27,604 bases of DNA from Acinetobacter marinus (lineage in GTDB: Bacteria > Pseudomonadota > Gammaproteobacteria > Pseudomonadales > Moraxellaceae). The DNA is taken from positions 1-27,604 of the forward strand of contig NZ_FMYK01000012.1 in NCBI RefSeq assembly GCF_900096915.1, given 5' to 3'. The translations under genes and the position numbers were made by a program. This document shows, piece after piece, positions 1 to 8,247 of this stretch (positions within the stretch are counted from its first letter, which is position 1; each line of letters starts with the position of its first letter). Under the pieces are notes generated by a model. The model saw nothing but the letters and a program-made list of their open reading frames with translations. It was not told the DNA's origin and ran no database searches.

Positions 1-62
1 CAATTTAGCTAAGTCATTGTTTATCAATAATTTTTAATCTGCATCTCCGCCGATAGGTGCGC

Positions 63-90
63 ATTCTACACCATTCCAAAACCAACGCAA
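63..90 (-). promoter_or_regulatory. Promoter with GC-rich discriminator, firing off the left edge
   Basis: On the minus strand there is a TTGCGT -35-like hexamer (85-90), a 16-base spacer and a TAGAAT -10 (63-68), followed directly by GCGCACC. A GC-rich discriminator after the -10 is typical of stringently controlled promoters for ribosomal protein, rRNA and tRNA genes. No coding start for the driven gene is visible before position 1, so the target is unknown. Seen: the hexamers and discriminator. Inferred: stringent-type control. Confidence 0.45.
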
Positions 91-171
91 CCCCAAATTT
101 TAAGTTTATTTATCAAGTGGGTGTTTTTTGGGCAATTTGGGTTATTTTATCCATTAAATGCGCAAATTTTA

Positions 172-201
172 GTTGAATACGGCTTAATTACCGTACTCAA
201 C
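172..201 (-). terminator. Putative terminator of the first siderophore receptor
   Basis: GTTGAATACGG (172-182) is complementary to CCGTACTCAAC (191-201), apart from one mismatch, around an 8-base loop. It lies about 15 bases past the receptor stop codon. On the minus strand the stem is followed only by a short, interrupted T-stretch (TAAAATTT), so termination is likely but not textbook. Confidence 0.45.
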
Positions 202-215
202 CATTTTGTCTTAGC

Positions 216-2384
216 TTAAAACTTATATTTGAAAGTTAAAGTTGTATTTCGAGGCTCGCCATAATTCATACTGTTTGCACCGATGCCATCATAATACTTT
301 TTATCCAAAATATTTTTCATGTTGAGTTGCAGGCTGTAATTCGGATCAAACTGATAACCTAGCATGGCATTAAATAAAACATAATCATCCTGCTCAACAA
401 GGTTTGCGCCTGAACCATTTGAAATATCACTAAAATAATTCAGTCCAGCCCCTGCTCTCCATTTTTCATTTTTATATTTAACAAACAGATTTGATGTAGT
501 TCTGGCGTTATTTGTATTGACCTCTTCACCATCTGCATCTTCTGCATCAAAGTGCGCCACGCCAAAACTCACCCCCCAGTTATCGTTGATTTCGCCGTCG
601 ACTTCGAGCTCCACACCTTCACTGGTTACCCCATCAACACCACGGTAGGCTTGCTCTGTAGTTTGCACACCATCAACTGTGACATAGGTTCCTTCAATCG
701 CCTCAGCATAATTGGTTTGTTCAATACGGAATAATGACAGCCCAGCGTTCATACGCCCATCAAATAGCTCACTTTTAAATCCTGTTTCATAATTTCGCCC
801 AACGATAGGGTCAAGATAGTTGGCATTTGCATCACGTCGAGTTTGCGGTGTAAATATATCAGTATAACTTACAAACCACGTGTGGTTAGGCAAGAAGTCA
901 TAAACTAAACCGACATATGGTGTGGTTTCGTTTTTAAATTCACGCTCACCACTTTTCCAGTTTGATAAGCGTGCACCTGCGACAATCTTTAGTGGATCTA
1001 AGATTTGAAATCGCCCTGCAACATATGCCGCATTTTGCTCAACCTCAGTAAGTGCCAAATCATGAGGTGTTGTAATCGGTGTCAGCAAGGTGGTATTCAT
1101 ATCTGTAAAGTCAAGCGCATCGACGTTGATTGCCAAATCTTGATATGCAGGCTGAATACTTCCAAAACGATTGTATTTCTGCTGATTGCGGTTCCATGAA
1201 CCACCCACAATAATTTCTTGCTCACGACCCGCTATTTCAAATGGTGCATTAACATAAACATCGACATTATCTTCGACATTTTTCACCGCAGATGAATAGA
1301 CCGAAATTGCTCCAGCACTCAGATTAGTCGCTTTATCTACTGCGCCTGACACATACAAGAGTGCCGTATCAACCACTTCTTCTCGATTGGTATACGCCAC
1401 GTTTAAGTTGATGTCATCATATATTTTTTGTTTTAAATTTGCGAAGAATGCGGTGGATTCAATATTCCAATACGTCCAATCCGAGCTCACAGTGAGTGAA
1501 CGATCAAACTTAGTTCGAGTGCCATCTGTATAAAATGCAGGTGTGCCACCCCAACGAATGCCGTCACGGTCGAGGTCTTGATACATTGCTCCCACTGAAA
1601 GATAGGTACTGTCCGTCAAATCGTAGTCAATCGTACCATAAGCCACTTTGCGTTCACGTTGATAAAAATCCATAAAAGAATCTTCATCTGAATATTTGGC
1701 ATAGATTCGACCACGCAATGAACCATCGGCATTCATTGGAAATGCCAAATCCGCTGAAGTTGAATAACTATCCCAAGAGCCTGCTGACGCTGAAACCTGC
1801 CCTTTAAATTCTTTTGAGTCTGCACGCTTTCTGATAAAGTTCAGACCCATTGCAGGACTACCTGCACCCGTCATTAAACCATTGGCACCTTTGACCACTT
1901 CCACTCGATCATAAATACCCAAGTCAAAATCACCCGTACCTAGGTTCAATGTACTTGGCATGCCATCCATAAGATAATAGTCCACACGAAAACCACGCGC
2001 ATAGACTGACTGACGCTCGTCCGTACGAGGTGCGCTCACCCCTGTGATATTACCCATCAACTCTTGAAATGACTCAATATCACGATCGTCCAAATATTCT
2101 CGTGTATACACTTTTACGGTTTGCGGCGTCTCTCTGAGCGACAATGCCAACTTGGTTGCTGTATTACTACTTTCCGCTTTATAACTCCCCGTCCCTTCCG
2201 TGGTGCCATTACTTTCAGTCGCTTTCACTGTAATCACAGGCAAAGTTTGCACGGTTTGACCGTCAGTTGATTCTTCAGCATAGCTCTGCGCACTATAGAT
2301 CACTGAGGTTGTAGCCAAAAACATGAAGCCCAAGTGAACAGCACGTGCTAATTTTGTTGGTTGAAATTTCGGGAGTGTAAACAT
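216..2384 (-). CDS. TonB-dependent siderophore receptor, FhuE/FpvA-type
   Basis: Outer-membrane receptor of 722 residues that would import a ferric siderophore using TonB energy. Residues 1-36 are a signal peptide ending near SYA-EES. A TonB box-like VITVKA follows at about residues 50-55. The plug domain covers about 75-190 (RETPQTVKV, YARGFRVDYYLMDGMP, VEVVKGANGLMTGAGSP), and the rest is a beta-barrel that ends with aromatic Phe as expected. The barrel stretch around RWGGTPAFYTDGTRTKFDRS resembles FhuE, the coprogen/rhodotorulic acid receptor, so a hydroxamate ligand is plausible but unproven. ATG 2384 has a GGAAC stretch upstream. The gene stands alone, without transport partners, and has a Fur-like box over its promoter. 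Confidence 0.93.
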   Translation of the reverse strand: MFTLPKFQPTKLARAVHLGFMFLATTSVIYSAQSYAEESTDGQTVQTLPVITVKATESNGTTEGTGSYKAESSNTATKLALSLRETPQTVKVYTREYLDDRDIESFQELMGNITGVSAPRTDERQSVYARGFRVDYYLMDGMPSTLNLGTGDFDLGIYDRVEVVKGANGLMTGAGSPAMGLNFIRKRADSKEFKGQVSASAGSWDSYSTSADLAFPMNADGSLRGRIYAKYSDEDSFMDFYQRERKVAYGTIDYDLTDSTYLSVGAMYQDLDRDGIRWGGTPAFYTDGTRTKFDRSLTVSSDWTYWNIESTAFFANLKQKIYDDINLNVAYTNREEVVDTALLYVSGAVDKATNLSAGAISVYSSAVKNVEDNVDVYVNAPFEIAGREQEIIVGGSWNRNQQKYNRFGSIQPAYQDLAINVDALDFTDMNTTLLTPITTPHDLALTEVEQNAAYVAGRFQILDPLKIVAGARLSNWKSGEREFKNETTPYVGLVYDFLPNHTWFVSYTDIFTPQTRRDANANYLDPIVGRNYETGFKSELFDGRMNAGLSLFRIEQTNYAEAIEGTYVTVDGVQTTEQAYRGVDGVTSEGVELEVDGEINDNWGVSFGVAHFDAEDADGEEVNTNNARTTSNLFVKYKNEKWRAGAGLNYFSDISNGSGANLVEQDDYVLFNAMLGYQFDPNYSLQLNMKNILDKKYYDGIGANSMNYGEPRNTTLTFKYKF

Positions 2385-2417
2385 TTTTGTTCCATCAAGA
2401 ATTACAATTCAATACAA

Positions 2418-2439
2418 ATTATAAATGATAATTAATATT
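2418..2439 (-). promoter_or_regulatory. Promoter -10 overlapped by a Fur-like box
   Basis: On the minus strand a perfect TATAAT (2418-2423) lies about 34 bases upstream of the receptor ATG, with a weak TGTAAA -35 (2441-2446) at 17-base spacing. On the plus strand, 2421-2439 matches the E. coli Fur consensus (three GATAAT-type hexamers) at about 13 of 19 positions, including an intact central GATAAT. Binding there would block the -10, which fits iron repression of a siderophore receptor. Fur control is inferred, not shown. Confidence 0.6.
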
Positions 2440-2550
2440 ATTTACATAGTTAATATCAATATTGTCGTATTTTAATCTCATTGCCCGTGTTTATACACTT
2501 TTATTTACTTTTAAAACAAATAGATAAGATAAATATAGATAATCTAGAAA

Positions 2551-3342
2551 TTAATTTTTGGGTGTTCTTGCTTGGATGCCTTGACTCATTAGCTGGTAAA
2601 TCGTTTGCCACTCGGTGTGATTAGTTAACATCAGTTGGTGCATCGCCAATATCTGCTGATCATGACGCACGGCAGGTCCTGTTTGATTTTCGACGGCACG
2701 AGCACGCTTCAATTTTTCGGCAGTTGCGTCGATCAAAGGTTGCAACAAATCGACATCGACCTGCTTTTCATCCAAAATTTGCTGGGCAATGTCATAGCAA
2801 TAATTACTAAAATTGCAGGCAAATACTGCCGCTAAATGCAATGATAAACGCTGTTCCGAGTTGTATTGATAAATTTTTGAGCTAAAGTTTTCAGCAAAGA
2901 TTTCTAATTTGTGTAAAGCATCTACTGACTTCGCTTCGATAAAAATCGGTGTGCTTTGCCAATCTATCTTTTGTTCAAAACTAAAGGTTTGCAGTGGATA
3001 AAACACGCCTGCGTTTCGCCCCAAATTGCTTAAAACGCTTAATGCTGTACTTCCAGATGTATGCGCAACCAGACCTTGATAATTGATTTGCGATAGCTTC
3101 TCCGAGATCTGTGTAATTGCCGAGTCACTCACACAGATTAAGAGAATATCTGTATCGTTGATCTGCGCTAAATCATCAATCGCTGTCGCATGAACTTGAT
3201 CTGCCAAAACCTGTGCCTTTTCCACACTGCGATTAAAGATGTACTGAATTTTTTGATTTTGCTGATGCAAATGTAAGGCAAGATGCGTTGCTACCCGCCC
3301 TGTACCGATAATGGAAATTTTTAATTGCTCGTGATCAGACAC
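2551..3342 (-). CDS. DUF2520 / Rossmann-fold NADP-binding protein
   Basis: Predicted dinucleotide-binding protein of about 263 residues. An N-terminal Rossmann segment begins ISIIGTGRVATHLA (the GxGxxA nucleotide loop), and VAHTSGSTAL plus GVFYPLQTFS are typical of the Rossmann-like plus DUF2520 family. The C-terminal half is helical. The family resembles pyrroline-5-carboxylate reductase/F420-NADP oxidoreductases, but its substrate is unknown. An in-frame ATG at 3399 would give 282 residues, but it overlaps the upstream hydrolase by 29 bases, has no ribosome site and adds non-conserved residues. GTG 3342, with GAGAAA upstream, places the start just before the fold and is preferred. It is the last gene of a tight minus-strand run. 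Confidence 0.85.
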   Translation of the reverse strand: MSDHEQLKISIIGTGRVATHLALHLHQQNQKIQYIFNRSVEKAQVLADQVHATAIDDLAQINDTDILLICVSDSAITQISEKLSQINYQGLVAHTSGSTALSVLSNLGRNAGVFYPLQTFSFEQKIDWQSTPIFIEAKSVDALHKLEIFAENFSSKIYQYNSEQRLSLHLAAVFACNFSNYCYDIAQQILDEKQVDVDLLQPLIDATAEKLKRARAVENQTGPAVRHDQQILAMHQLMLTNHTEWQTIYQLMSQGIQARTPKN

Positions 3343-3370
3343 TGTTTTTCTCAAATCTTCTCGACAAGTC

Positions 3371-4423
3371 TTAGTAATATTGCCGTTTATACTTGGCATG
3401 TAGAAATGCAGGAATCAAACCTGTCAAAGCGGCACGAATATCTTCACGCTCATTGATGAGCTGATGTGAGCCTTCTTCTAATATTAAGGACGTCTGTAAG
3501 CGGAATTTTCGGCGAATAAATTCATGGTTATAACGCCAATCTACCGTCTGATCGAGCGCACCTTGCGCCAACCAAACAGGAATGCGACAAGGCGGACGAG
3601 CCTCCATGACAGGCATCCAACGTGCCAACGCCAAAATCCAATCCACACTCAATGATCGAGGTTGTAGCGGGTCTTGTAAACGCACGAAGCGCAGAAACTC
3701 AGGATTATGATTATTGCGTTTAAACTTGCGAGGCACCTGCCGAGTAATTCTGCGGACAATACCAAGCCCAACCGTATTATGCCACCATGATGATTTCGCT
3801 GGTCGAATCAATGGCGACAACAACAACACTCGATCGATCAAAGGTAACTGACGATTTTCTGCATATTCCAATAAATGATGCATCCATATCGCCCCGCCCG
3901 TACTCTGCCCAATCCCGTGCCACGGTTTAGGCAATGCTTTGGCGTCACCGACCACATCGGCAATCGCATGCAGCACTTTTTGATAATCTTCAAAATCATC
4001 AATGCCTGCAATAGTACCATTACTCAAGCCATGCCCTGGCAAGTCGAATGCCAAGACACTAAAGCCTTGCTCCAAGATTTCTTTGATAATTGGTTGGTAA
4101 ATGCCACTGTGCTCGAGATAACCGTGAACCAACCACACCGAACCTTTCACCTGTTGCGGTTCATCATGCGAATCATCATGAAATTTTGGCTCATAGACTT
4201 GCACGTGAATCCGAAACTGATCGACTTCCACCATGCCCTGCCAATGATAACTGTCCAACTGATCTAAAGCATATAAACGTCGATAACCCTCAAGCATGGG
4301 GTTCAGCAAGGTCGGCTCAGACAAATCCAAATGATTCAGCGCCTTTGGTGTTTCGACTGGATCAGGAATAGGTAAGTCTGTGGCGCTGAGGAGCGCAGGA
4401 TTCATAAATGGAATATTTGCCAT
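3371..4423 (-). CDS. Alpha/beta hydrolase, monoacylglycerol lipase-like
   Basis: Predicted serine hydrolase of 350 residues. The oxyanion region is WLVHGYLEHSG, the second strand gives AFDLPGHGLSNG, the nucleophile elbow is GIGQSTGG (Ser in GxSxG form), the acid is probably Asp in AQGALDQTVD, and the histidine is in EEGSHQLIN. This is the order and spacing of the Hydrolase_4/lysophospholipase (PldB, MGL) group, so a lipid or ester substrate is likely but not determined. No signal peptide is seen, so it is probably cytoplasmic. ATG 4423 is preferred: it lies two bases after the upstream stop and has GGGAGA at good spacing. A TTG seven codons further upstream is less likely. Confidence 0.9.
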   Translation of the reverse strand: MANIPFMNPALLSATDLPIPDPVETPKALNHLDLSEPTLLNPMLEGYRRLYALDQLDSYHWQGMVEVDQFRIHVQVYEPKFHDDSHDEPQQVKGSVWLVHGYLEHSGIYQPIIKEILEQGFSVLAFDLPGHGLSNGTIAGIDDFEDYQKVLHAIADVVGDAKALPKPWHGIGQSTGGAIWMHHLLEYAENRQLPLIDRVLLLSPLIRPAKSSWWHNTVGLGIVRRITRQVPRKFKRNNHNPEFLRFVRLQDPLQPRSLSVDWILALARWMPVMEARPPCRIPVWLAQGALDQTVDWRYNHEFIRRKFRLQTSLILEEGSHQLINEREDIRAALTGLIPAFLHAKYKRQYY

Positions 4424-4425
4424 GA

Positions 4426-5712
4426 TTAAGGAATCTCCCGACAATTACTTTCGCCAAACCACACATCACGTAAGGTCGCTAAAATTTCATAGGTCACACG
4501 ACGACTATGCATCAAATTTTGCTTGCTCGGTTGCCAGTCAGTCATTGTGTTTGGTAAAGGCGCAGTGACTGGAATGGTGGCAATGCCATTGATGGCAAAC
4601 AGGCGTTTGGCACGTGCCATATGATAGGCATCAGTCACCAAAAATACCGTTGGTGCGCCACCTTGTTTTTGTAATAACAGTGAACTAAATCGTGTATTTT
4701 CACAGGTATTCATGCTGCGATTTTCAAGAAATTGCGCATGAATCTGATGTTGTTCTAGCCATTTTTGCATATAAGGTGCTTCCACACCGCTGAGCACGAT
4801 CGGCAAATGATGGGTCTGATAAATCTCAACCGCTTGCTCAAGTCGCTTCTTGGTATAGGCATTGACCACGATTTCGCCCTTTTTCTCACCACTGGTCAAG
4901 CCCCCACCGAGAATCACGATCGCATGTGGCTGATGGGTTGGGCGCTGAAAAATAAATGGCGTATGTGAAGTATTTTCACTCTCCGCTTGGCTGTCCTCGA
5001 GTTGAATTTTGCTTTGATCATCGGTCAAAAACGCACGATACTGCGCAAATAATGGCTGATTTTCATCACTCATCATCTCGCTGTATAAAGTATCTGCATC
5101 GAGATCTTGGCGAGTAGCTTGTGCATTTGCAGATGTACTTGGTGTTGTTTGCGATGGCGCTGAATTGCTTGAAGCTGTTGAATTGCTTGATGCTGCTGAG
5201 CTGTTTAATGCTGCAGCATCGCTAGATGGTGTGGTTAACAAACTTCTCGCTTCTTGTTCAACCTCTGCCGTTGAACTTGCTGTTTCTTGGTCTTCTTGTT
5301 GTTGGTCAAGGTTTTCTTGTGGTGCATTGTTGGCGAACACTTGCAATTGATGGTTCAACTCATCTTGCTTTTGTTCTTCGATCATTTTCAGCAACAGATT
5401 GTAGCGTTGTTGCAGTTGCAAAAACTTGGATGCATCATTCTGATCAAGGCTGTGATTGACCTCAGCCAAATACGCCTGCCGTGCCACCCACTCTTTGGAG
5501 CCTGGTTCGAGCTCATTTTCGGCGCTGAGTTGTCCATTTTTTTGACTTTCTGCCGCCACAGGATCGACTTTTTCACTGACAAAACGATCAAGCAACCAAA
5601 GACCACTTTTGGCGTAGTACGGACTATAAACAAAGGCAATAAGCGCCACAAAGACAATTGCCAATGCAATCATCCAAAATAGCATACGTCGTACCTTTGT
5701 TGCTTTAGCCAT
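4426..5712 (-). CDS. DUF218 (ElyC/SanA/YdcF-like) membrane protein with long linker
   Basis: A 428-residue protein with one N-terminal membrane helix (about 9-29). A helical, Gln-rich segment runs about 75-145, then a Ser/Ala/Gln/Thr low-complexity linker about 145-200, an acidic stretch to about 255, and a DUF218 domain at 262-416. The domain has the usual landmarks: HAIVILGGG, IVLSG, NTCENTRFS and LVTDAYHMARAKR. Family members such as ElyC act in envelope polymer synthesis, and its neighbour is murB, so an envelope role is a fair guess. ATG 5712 is chosen because GAAAGGA lies at good spacing before it; ATG 5718 sits right against that site. Most DUF218 proteins are about 200-260 residues, so the linker is the unusual part. 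Confidence 0.88.
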   Translation of the reverse strand: MAKATKVRRMLFWMIALAIVFVALIAFVYSPYYAKSGLWLLDRFVSEKVDPVAAESQKNGQLSAENELEPGSKEWVARQAYLAEVNHSLDQNDASKFLQLQQRYNLLLKMIEEQKQDELNHQLQVFANNAPQENLDQQQEDQETASSTAEVEQEARSLLTTPSSDAAALNSSAASSNSTASSNSAPSQTTPSTSANAQATRQDLDADTLYSEMMSDENQPLFAQYRAFLTDDQSKIQLEDSQAESENTSHTPFIFQRPTHQPHAIVILGGGLTSGEKKGEIVVNAYTKKRLEQAVEIYQTHHLPIVLSGVEAPYMQKWLEQHQIHAQFLENRSMNTCENTRFSSLLLQKQGGAPTVFLVTDAYHMARAKRLFAINGIATIPVTAPLPNTMTDWQPSKQNLMHSRRVTYEILATLRDVWFGESNCREIP

Positions 5713-5792
5713 TAACATCCTTTCATTCGAAGTAATACCGTCATTGATAAAAAGTCATCTGTAATCCGTCTGGAACTTATTCATCTGAATGC

Positions 5793-6869
5793 TCATGTGA
5801 ACAGATCATGTGAACGAATCGTGCCATCTTCGCCCAATAATACGGGTTCAGGCTCCAGACGAATAGCGAATTTTTGATATATATCGTGTTGAATTTGTTG
5901 ATATGTGCGTTTGACATCCTGTTGATCTGCAACCGCATAATTGACCAAAACCAATGCCTGACGTTCAAACATCCCAACCGAACCTAGCCGTTTGCCTTTC
6001 CAGCCCGCTTGCTCAATCAGCCAGCCCGCTGCGACTTTCACTGCCGTATTGGCTTGCGCAGTTAATTTATAATGTGGGGCATTGGGGTGTTTTTCAATAA
6101 ACTCGGCAAACTGCACTGCATCCAACACAGGATTTTTAAAAAAACTGCCTGTATTTGGAAATTCTTTTGGATCAGGCAATTTGGCTTGGCGAATCGCCAC
6201 AATCGCATCAAATAACTTTTGCGGACTTGGCACATCACCAACACGTTGTGCCACATCGGCATAATTCAGTTTAAATTCTGCTTTTTTCAATAAACGAAAA
6301 CTCACCGCATAGACGATATATCGTCCTGCATTGCGTTTAAAAAGGCTCTCTCGATAGCCAAATTGACATTGATCCGCATCAAACACCACATGACATTTTT
6401 GCGTTAAGTCATAGGCGAAAATCTGCGCAATAAACTCACCGACTTCGACACCATAGGCACCGATATTTTGAATCGGCGATGCACCGACACAACCAGGAAT
6501 TAGTGCGAGATTTTCTAGACCATGATAGCCATTGACACAGCACCACTGTACAAACTCGTGCCAATTTTCACCTGCTTGGACTTTAAGTAATACCGTGTGA
6601 TCATCTTGTTCGACAATGTCTTTGCCCATGTTTTGCATGCGCACAGTCAAGGTCTGCATTTTTGCAGGAAGCACAATATTACTGCCACCAGACAACACAA
6701 AAATGGATAATTTTTCAGCCTCGGCAAATTCAACAATCGCTTCAATTTGAGATGAGTTTGTCAGTGCAATGTAATGACTACTTTGTGACTGTAGCGCCAG
6801 TGTATTGAACGGACTTAAGTCAAAATCTAACTGTACATTTTGATTGATATTGTGTTGTTTTGAAGTCAC
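5793..6869 (-). CDS. murB: UDP-N-acetylenolpyruvoylglucosamine reductase MurB
   Basis: Reduces UDP-GlcNAc-enolpyruvate to UDP-MurNAc with FAD and NADPH, the second committed step of peptidoglycan precursor synthesis, in the cytosol. The 358 residues fit the type I enzyme. The FAD-binding part includes LSGGSNIVL (59-67) and IPGCVGASPIQNIGAYG (124-140). Catalytic landmarks are Arg173 in GYRESLFK, Ser242 in NTGSFFKNP, and the Glu pair in RLEPEPVLLG (339-341). The start is GTG 6869, with TTTGGA upstream; no ATG gives the full N-terminus. It follows the phosphatase gene after about 73 bases and precedes the DUF218 gene by about 80. Confidence 0.96.
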   Translation of the reverse strand: MTSKQHNINQNVQLDFDLSPFNTLALQSQSSHYIALTNSSQIEAIVEFAEAEKLSIFVLSGGSNIVLPAKMQTLTVRMQNMGKDIVEQDDHTVLLKVQAGENWHEFVQWCCVNGYHGLENLALIPGCVGASPIQNIGAYGVEVGEFIAQIFAYDLTQKCHVVFDADQCQFGYRESLFKRNAGRYIVYAVSFRLLKKAEFKLNYADVAQRVGDVPSPQKLFDAIVAIRQAKLPDPKEFPNTGSFFKNPVLDAVQFAEFIEKHPNAPHYKLTAQANTAVKVAAGWLIEQAGWKGKRLGSVGMFERQALVLVNYAVADQQDVKRTYQQIQHDIYQKFAIRLEPEPVLLGEDGTIRSHDLFT

Positions 6870-6942
6870 TGATTTTCCAAATAATGCTGAATAATGTGGA
6901 TATAAATATCTAAACCATATCTTAAGTCATTTCTATGATATT

Positions 6943-7467
6943 TTACCCAATACCTTGCGATTGCCAATATTTCACCCATGCTGCACTGCTCGATTCACAC
7001 TGAGCAATCACCCGCTCAAAGCCATCTGCCCCGCCATAATAGGGATCGGGTAAGGCTTGTTTTGGATAAATAGCATCATGCGCACTCATTAAAGCGACTT
7101 TTGCATTCACTTGGTCTGCTTGCGCTTTCAAACGTAGAATATCAGCATAATTGTCATGATCCATTGCCAAAATGAGATCAAAATCCTGAAAATCAGCCAA
7201 TTGTAATTGTCTTGCTCGTAAGTGACTCAAATCATAACCATGCGCCTGCGCATGACGCTGACTGCGTGAATCAGGTGTTTTATTCGGATGATAATTACTG
7301 GTGCCTGCTGAATCCACCTGTATGTCTAATCCTGCACGTAATGCCTGTTGTTGTAAAATCACCTCTGCGGTTGGCGAACGACAAATATTGCCCAAGCACA
7401 CGCACAGCACTTTATATGGAGCTGAGATTTTTGAAGCACGTTCAGGAGAGTTGAATGGTTTCGACAT
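6943..7467 (-). CDS. Low-molecular-weight protein-tyrosine phosphatase
   Basis: A 174-residue cytoplasmic phosphatase. The active-site P-loop CLGNICRS (CX5RS, with Cys24 as nucleophile) lies near the N-terminus, as in this family, and the general acid Asp is in LPDPYYGG near the C-terminus. In bacteria such enzymes act on tyrosine kinases of capsule/exopolysaccharide systems (Wzb, Ptp) or on free phosphotyrosine proteins. No kinase gene is visible here, so this is a stand-alone housekeeping type. The frame remains open upstream to 7533, but ATG 7467 is preferred because the extra residues are non-conserved and TTTGGA precedes it. It is the first gene of the murB run. Confidence 0.93.
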   Translation of the reverse strand: MSKPFNSPERASKISAPYKVLCVCLGNICRSPTAEVILQQQALRAGLDIQVDSAGTSNYHPNKTPDSRSQRHAQAHGYDLSHLRARQLQLADFQDFDLILAMDHDNYADILRLKAQADQVNAKVALMSAHDAIYPKQALPDPYYGGADGFERVIAQCESSSAAWVKYWQSQGIG

Positions 7468-7592
7468 GGCTGTCCAAAGTTGAAATGTACATGAATGTTG
7501 AAATGCGCAACGTGTGAAAATAAAAAAATCCATAAGAAATTAATGCATGCAACATTAACAAAATCAAGCGAAATACAAAAGTGTCGCTTTGC

Positions 7593-7642
7593 AAAAAACC
7601 ATCATTCGATCTCACGATGTTCTACCATAAAACATCATCGAA
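7593..7642 (-). terminator. Possible terminator after the iron-uptake operon
   Basis: TTCGAT (7605-7610) and GATGTT (7616-7621) pair with AACATC (7631-7636) and ATCGAA (7637-7642), leaving a 5-base bulge and a 9-base loop. On the minus strand the stem is followed after about six bases by a run of six T (7593-7598 as A on the plus strand). It sits just past the acetyltransferase stop. A second weaker hairpin (AAGCGA/TCGCTT, 7566-7589) follows. Placement is good, but the stem is imperfect. Confidence 0.4.
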
Positions 7643-7659
7643 AATGCGAAATCCTCCAT

Positions 7660-8178
7660 TCATGTCGCATCACAGACTGAAAGCAAACGCTGCATATGAA
7701 TGGTGTCATACTGTGCAATCCACTCTCGTTTTATCTGCTGAAAACCTTGTTTTTGCCAAAAATATTCTGCCGCAGGTAAAAACGGATGGGTATGCAAATA
7801 AAGCTGTTCAATCTGTGCAGCTTGCGCATGCTCGAATAAACACTGACACAGCGCATTGGCAATACCTTGCCGTCGATAGTCAGGATCGACAAATAATTTC
7901 ACCACTTCGACTGTGCTGAGATGCTGTGACATAGGAAGCTGAAAACGACGATCATAAGCACGATAAGCAACACTGCCAATAATTCGATCTGCCGACTTCG
8001 CAACCACGAAACATCCCAAATCATGCTCAAGATATAAACCCTGAAAATTCGCAATATCGTTAGGAATCGCTGATTGATAGACTTCTGGAAAAAGTAATAA
8101 CCGACTTGCCAAAGCGAATTGTTTGGCTTGTTCAATATCGGCATCTTGTAAGCATTCGATTTGTATTGAGCGATTCAT
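7660..8178 (-). CDS. GNAT-family N-acetyltransferase
   Basis: A 172-residue GNAT protein that would transfer an acetyl group from acetyl-CoA to an unknown amine. The acetyl-CoA motif A is VVKLFVDPDYRRQGIANAL (a Q/RxxGxA type loop, RRQGIA). It is followed by helix LCQCLFEHAQ and motif B YLHTHPFLPAAEYFWQKQGF, typical of the fold. ATG 8178 is the natural start, although its ribosome site is weak. It follows the ABC ATPase gene by about 70 bases on the same strand and so may be the last gene of the siderophore transport operon. Whether it acts on a siderophore or is unrelated cannot be told from sequence. Confidence 0.88.
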   Translation of the reverse strand: MNRSIQIECLQDADIEQAKQFALASRLLLFPEVYQSAIPNDIANFQGLYLEHDLGCFVVAKSADRIIGSVAYRAYDRRFQLPMSQHLSTVEVVKLFVDPDYRRQGIANALCQCLFEHAQAAQIEQLYLHTHPFLPAAEYFWQKQGFQQIKREWIAQYDTIHMQRLLSVCDAT

Positions 8179-8247
8179 GTTGCTTGTTCATCTCGTTAGT
8201 GCTGATGTTTTAAGTTTTGCTGAGTAGGCATGTGCACTGTTCAAAAC

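Noticed and set aside
2551..3399. ATG 3399 as start of the DUF2520 gene
   Set aside because: It would overlap the previous gene by 29 bases, has no ribosome site and adds residues outside the Rossmann fold; GTG 3342 fits better, although N-terminal data would be needed to be certain.
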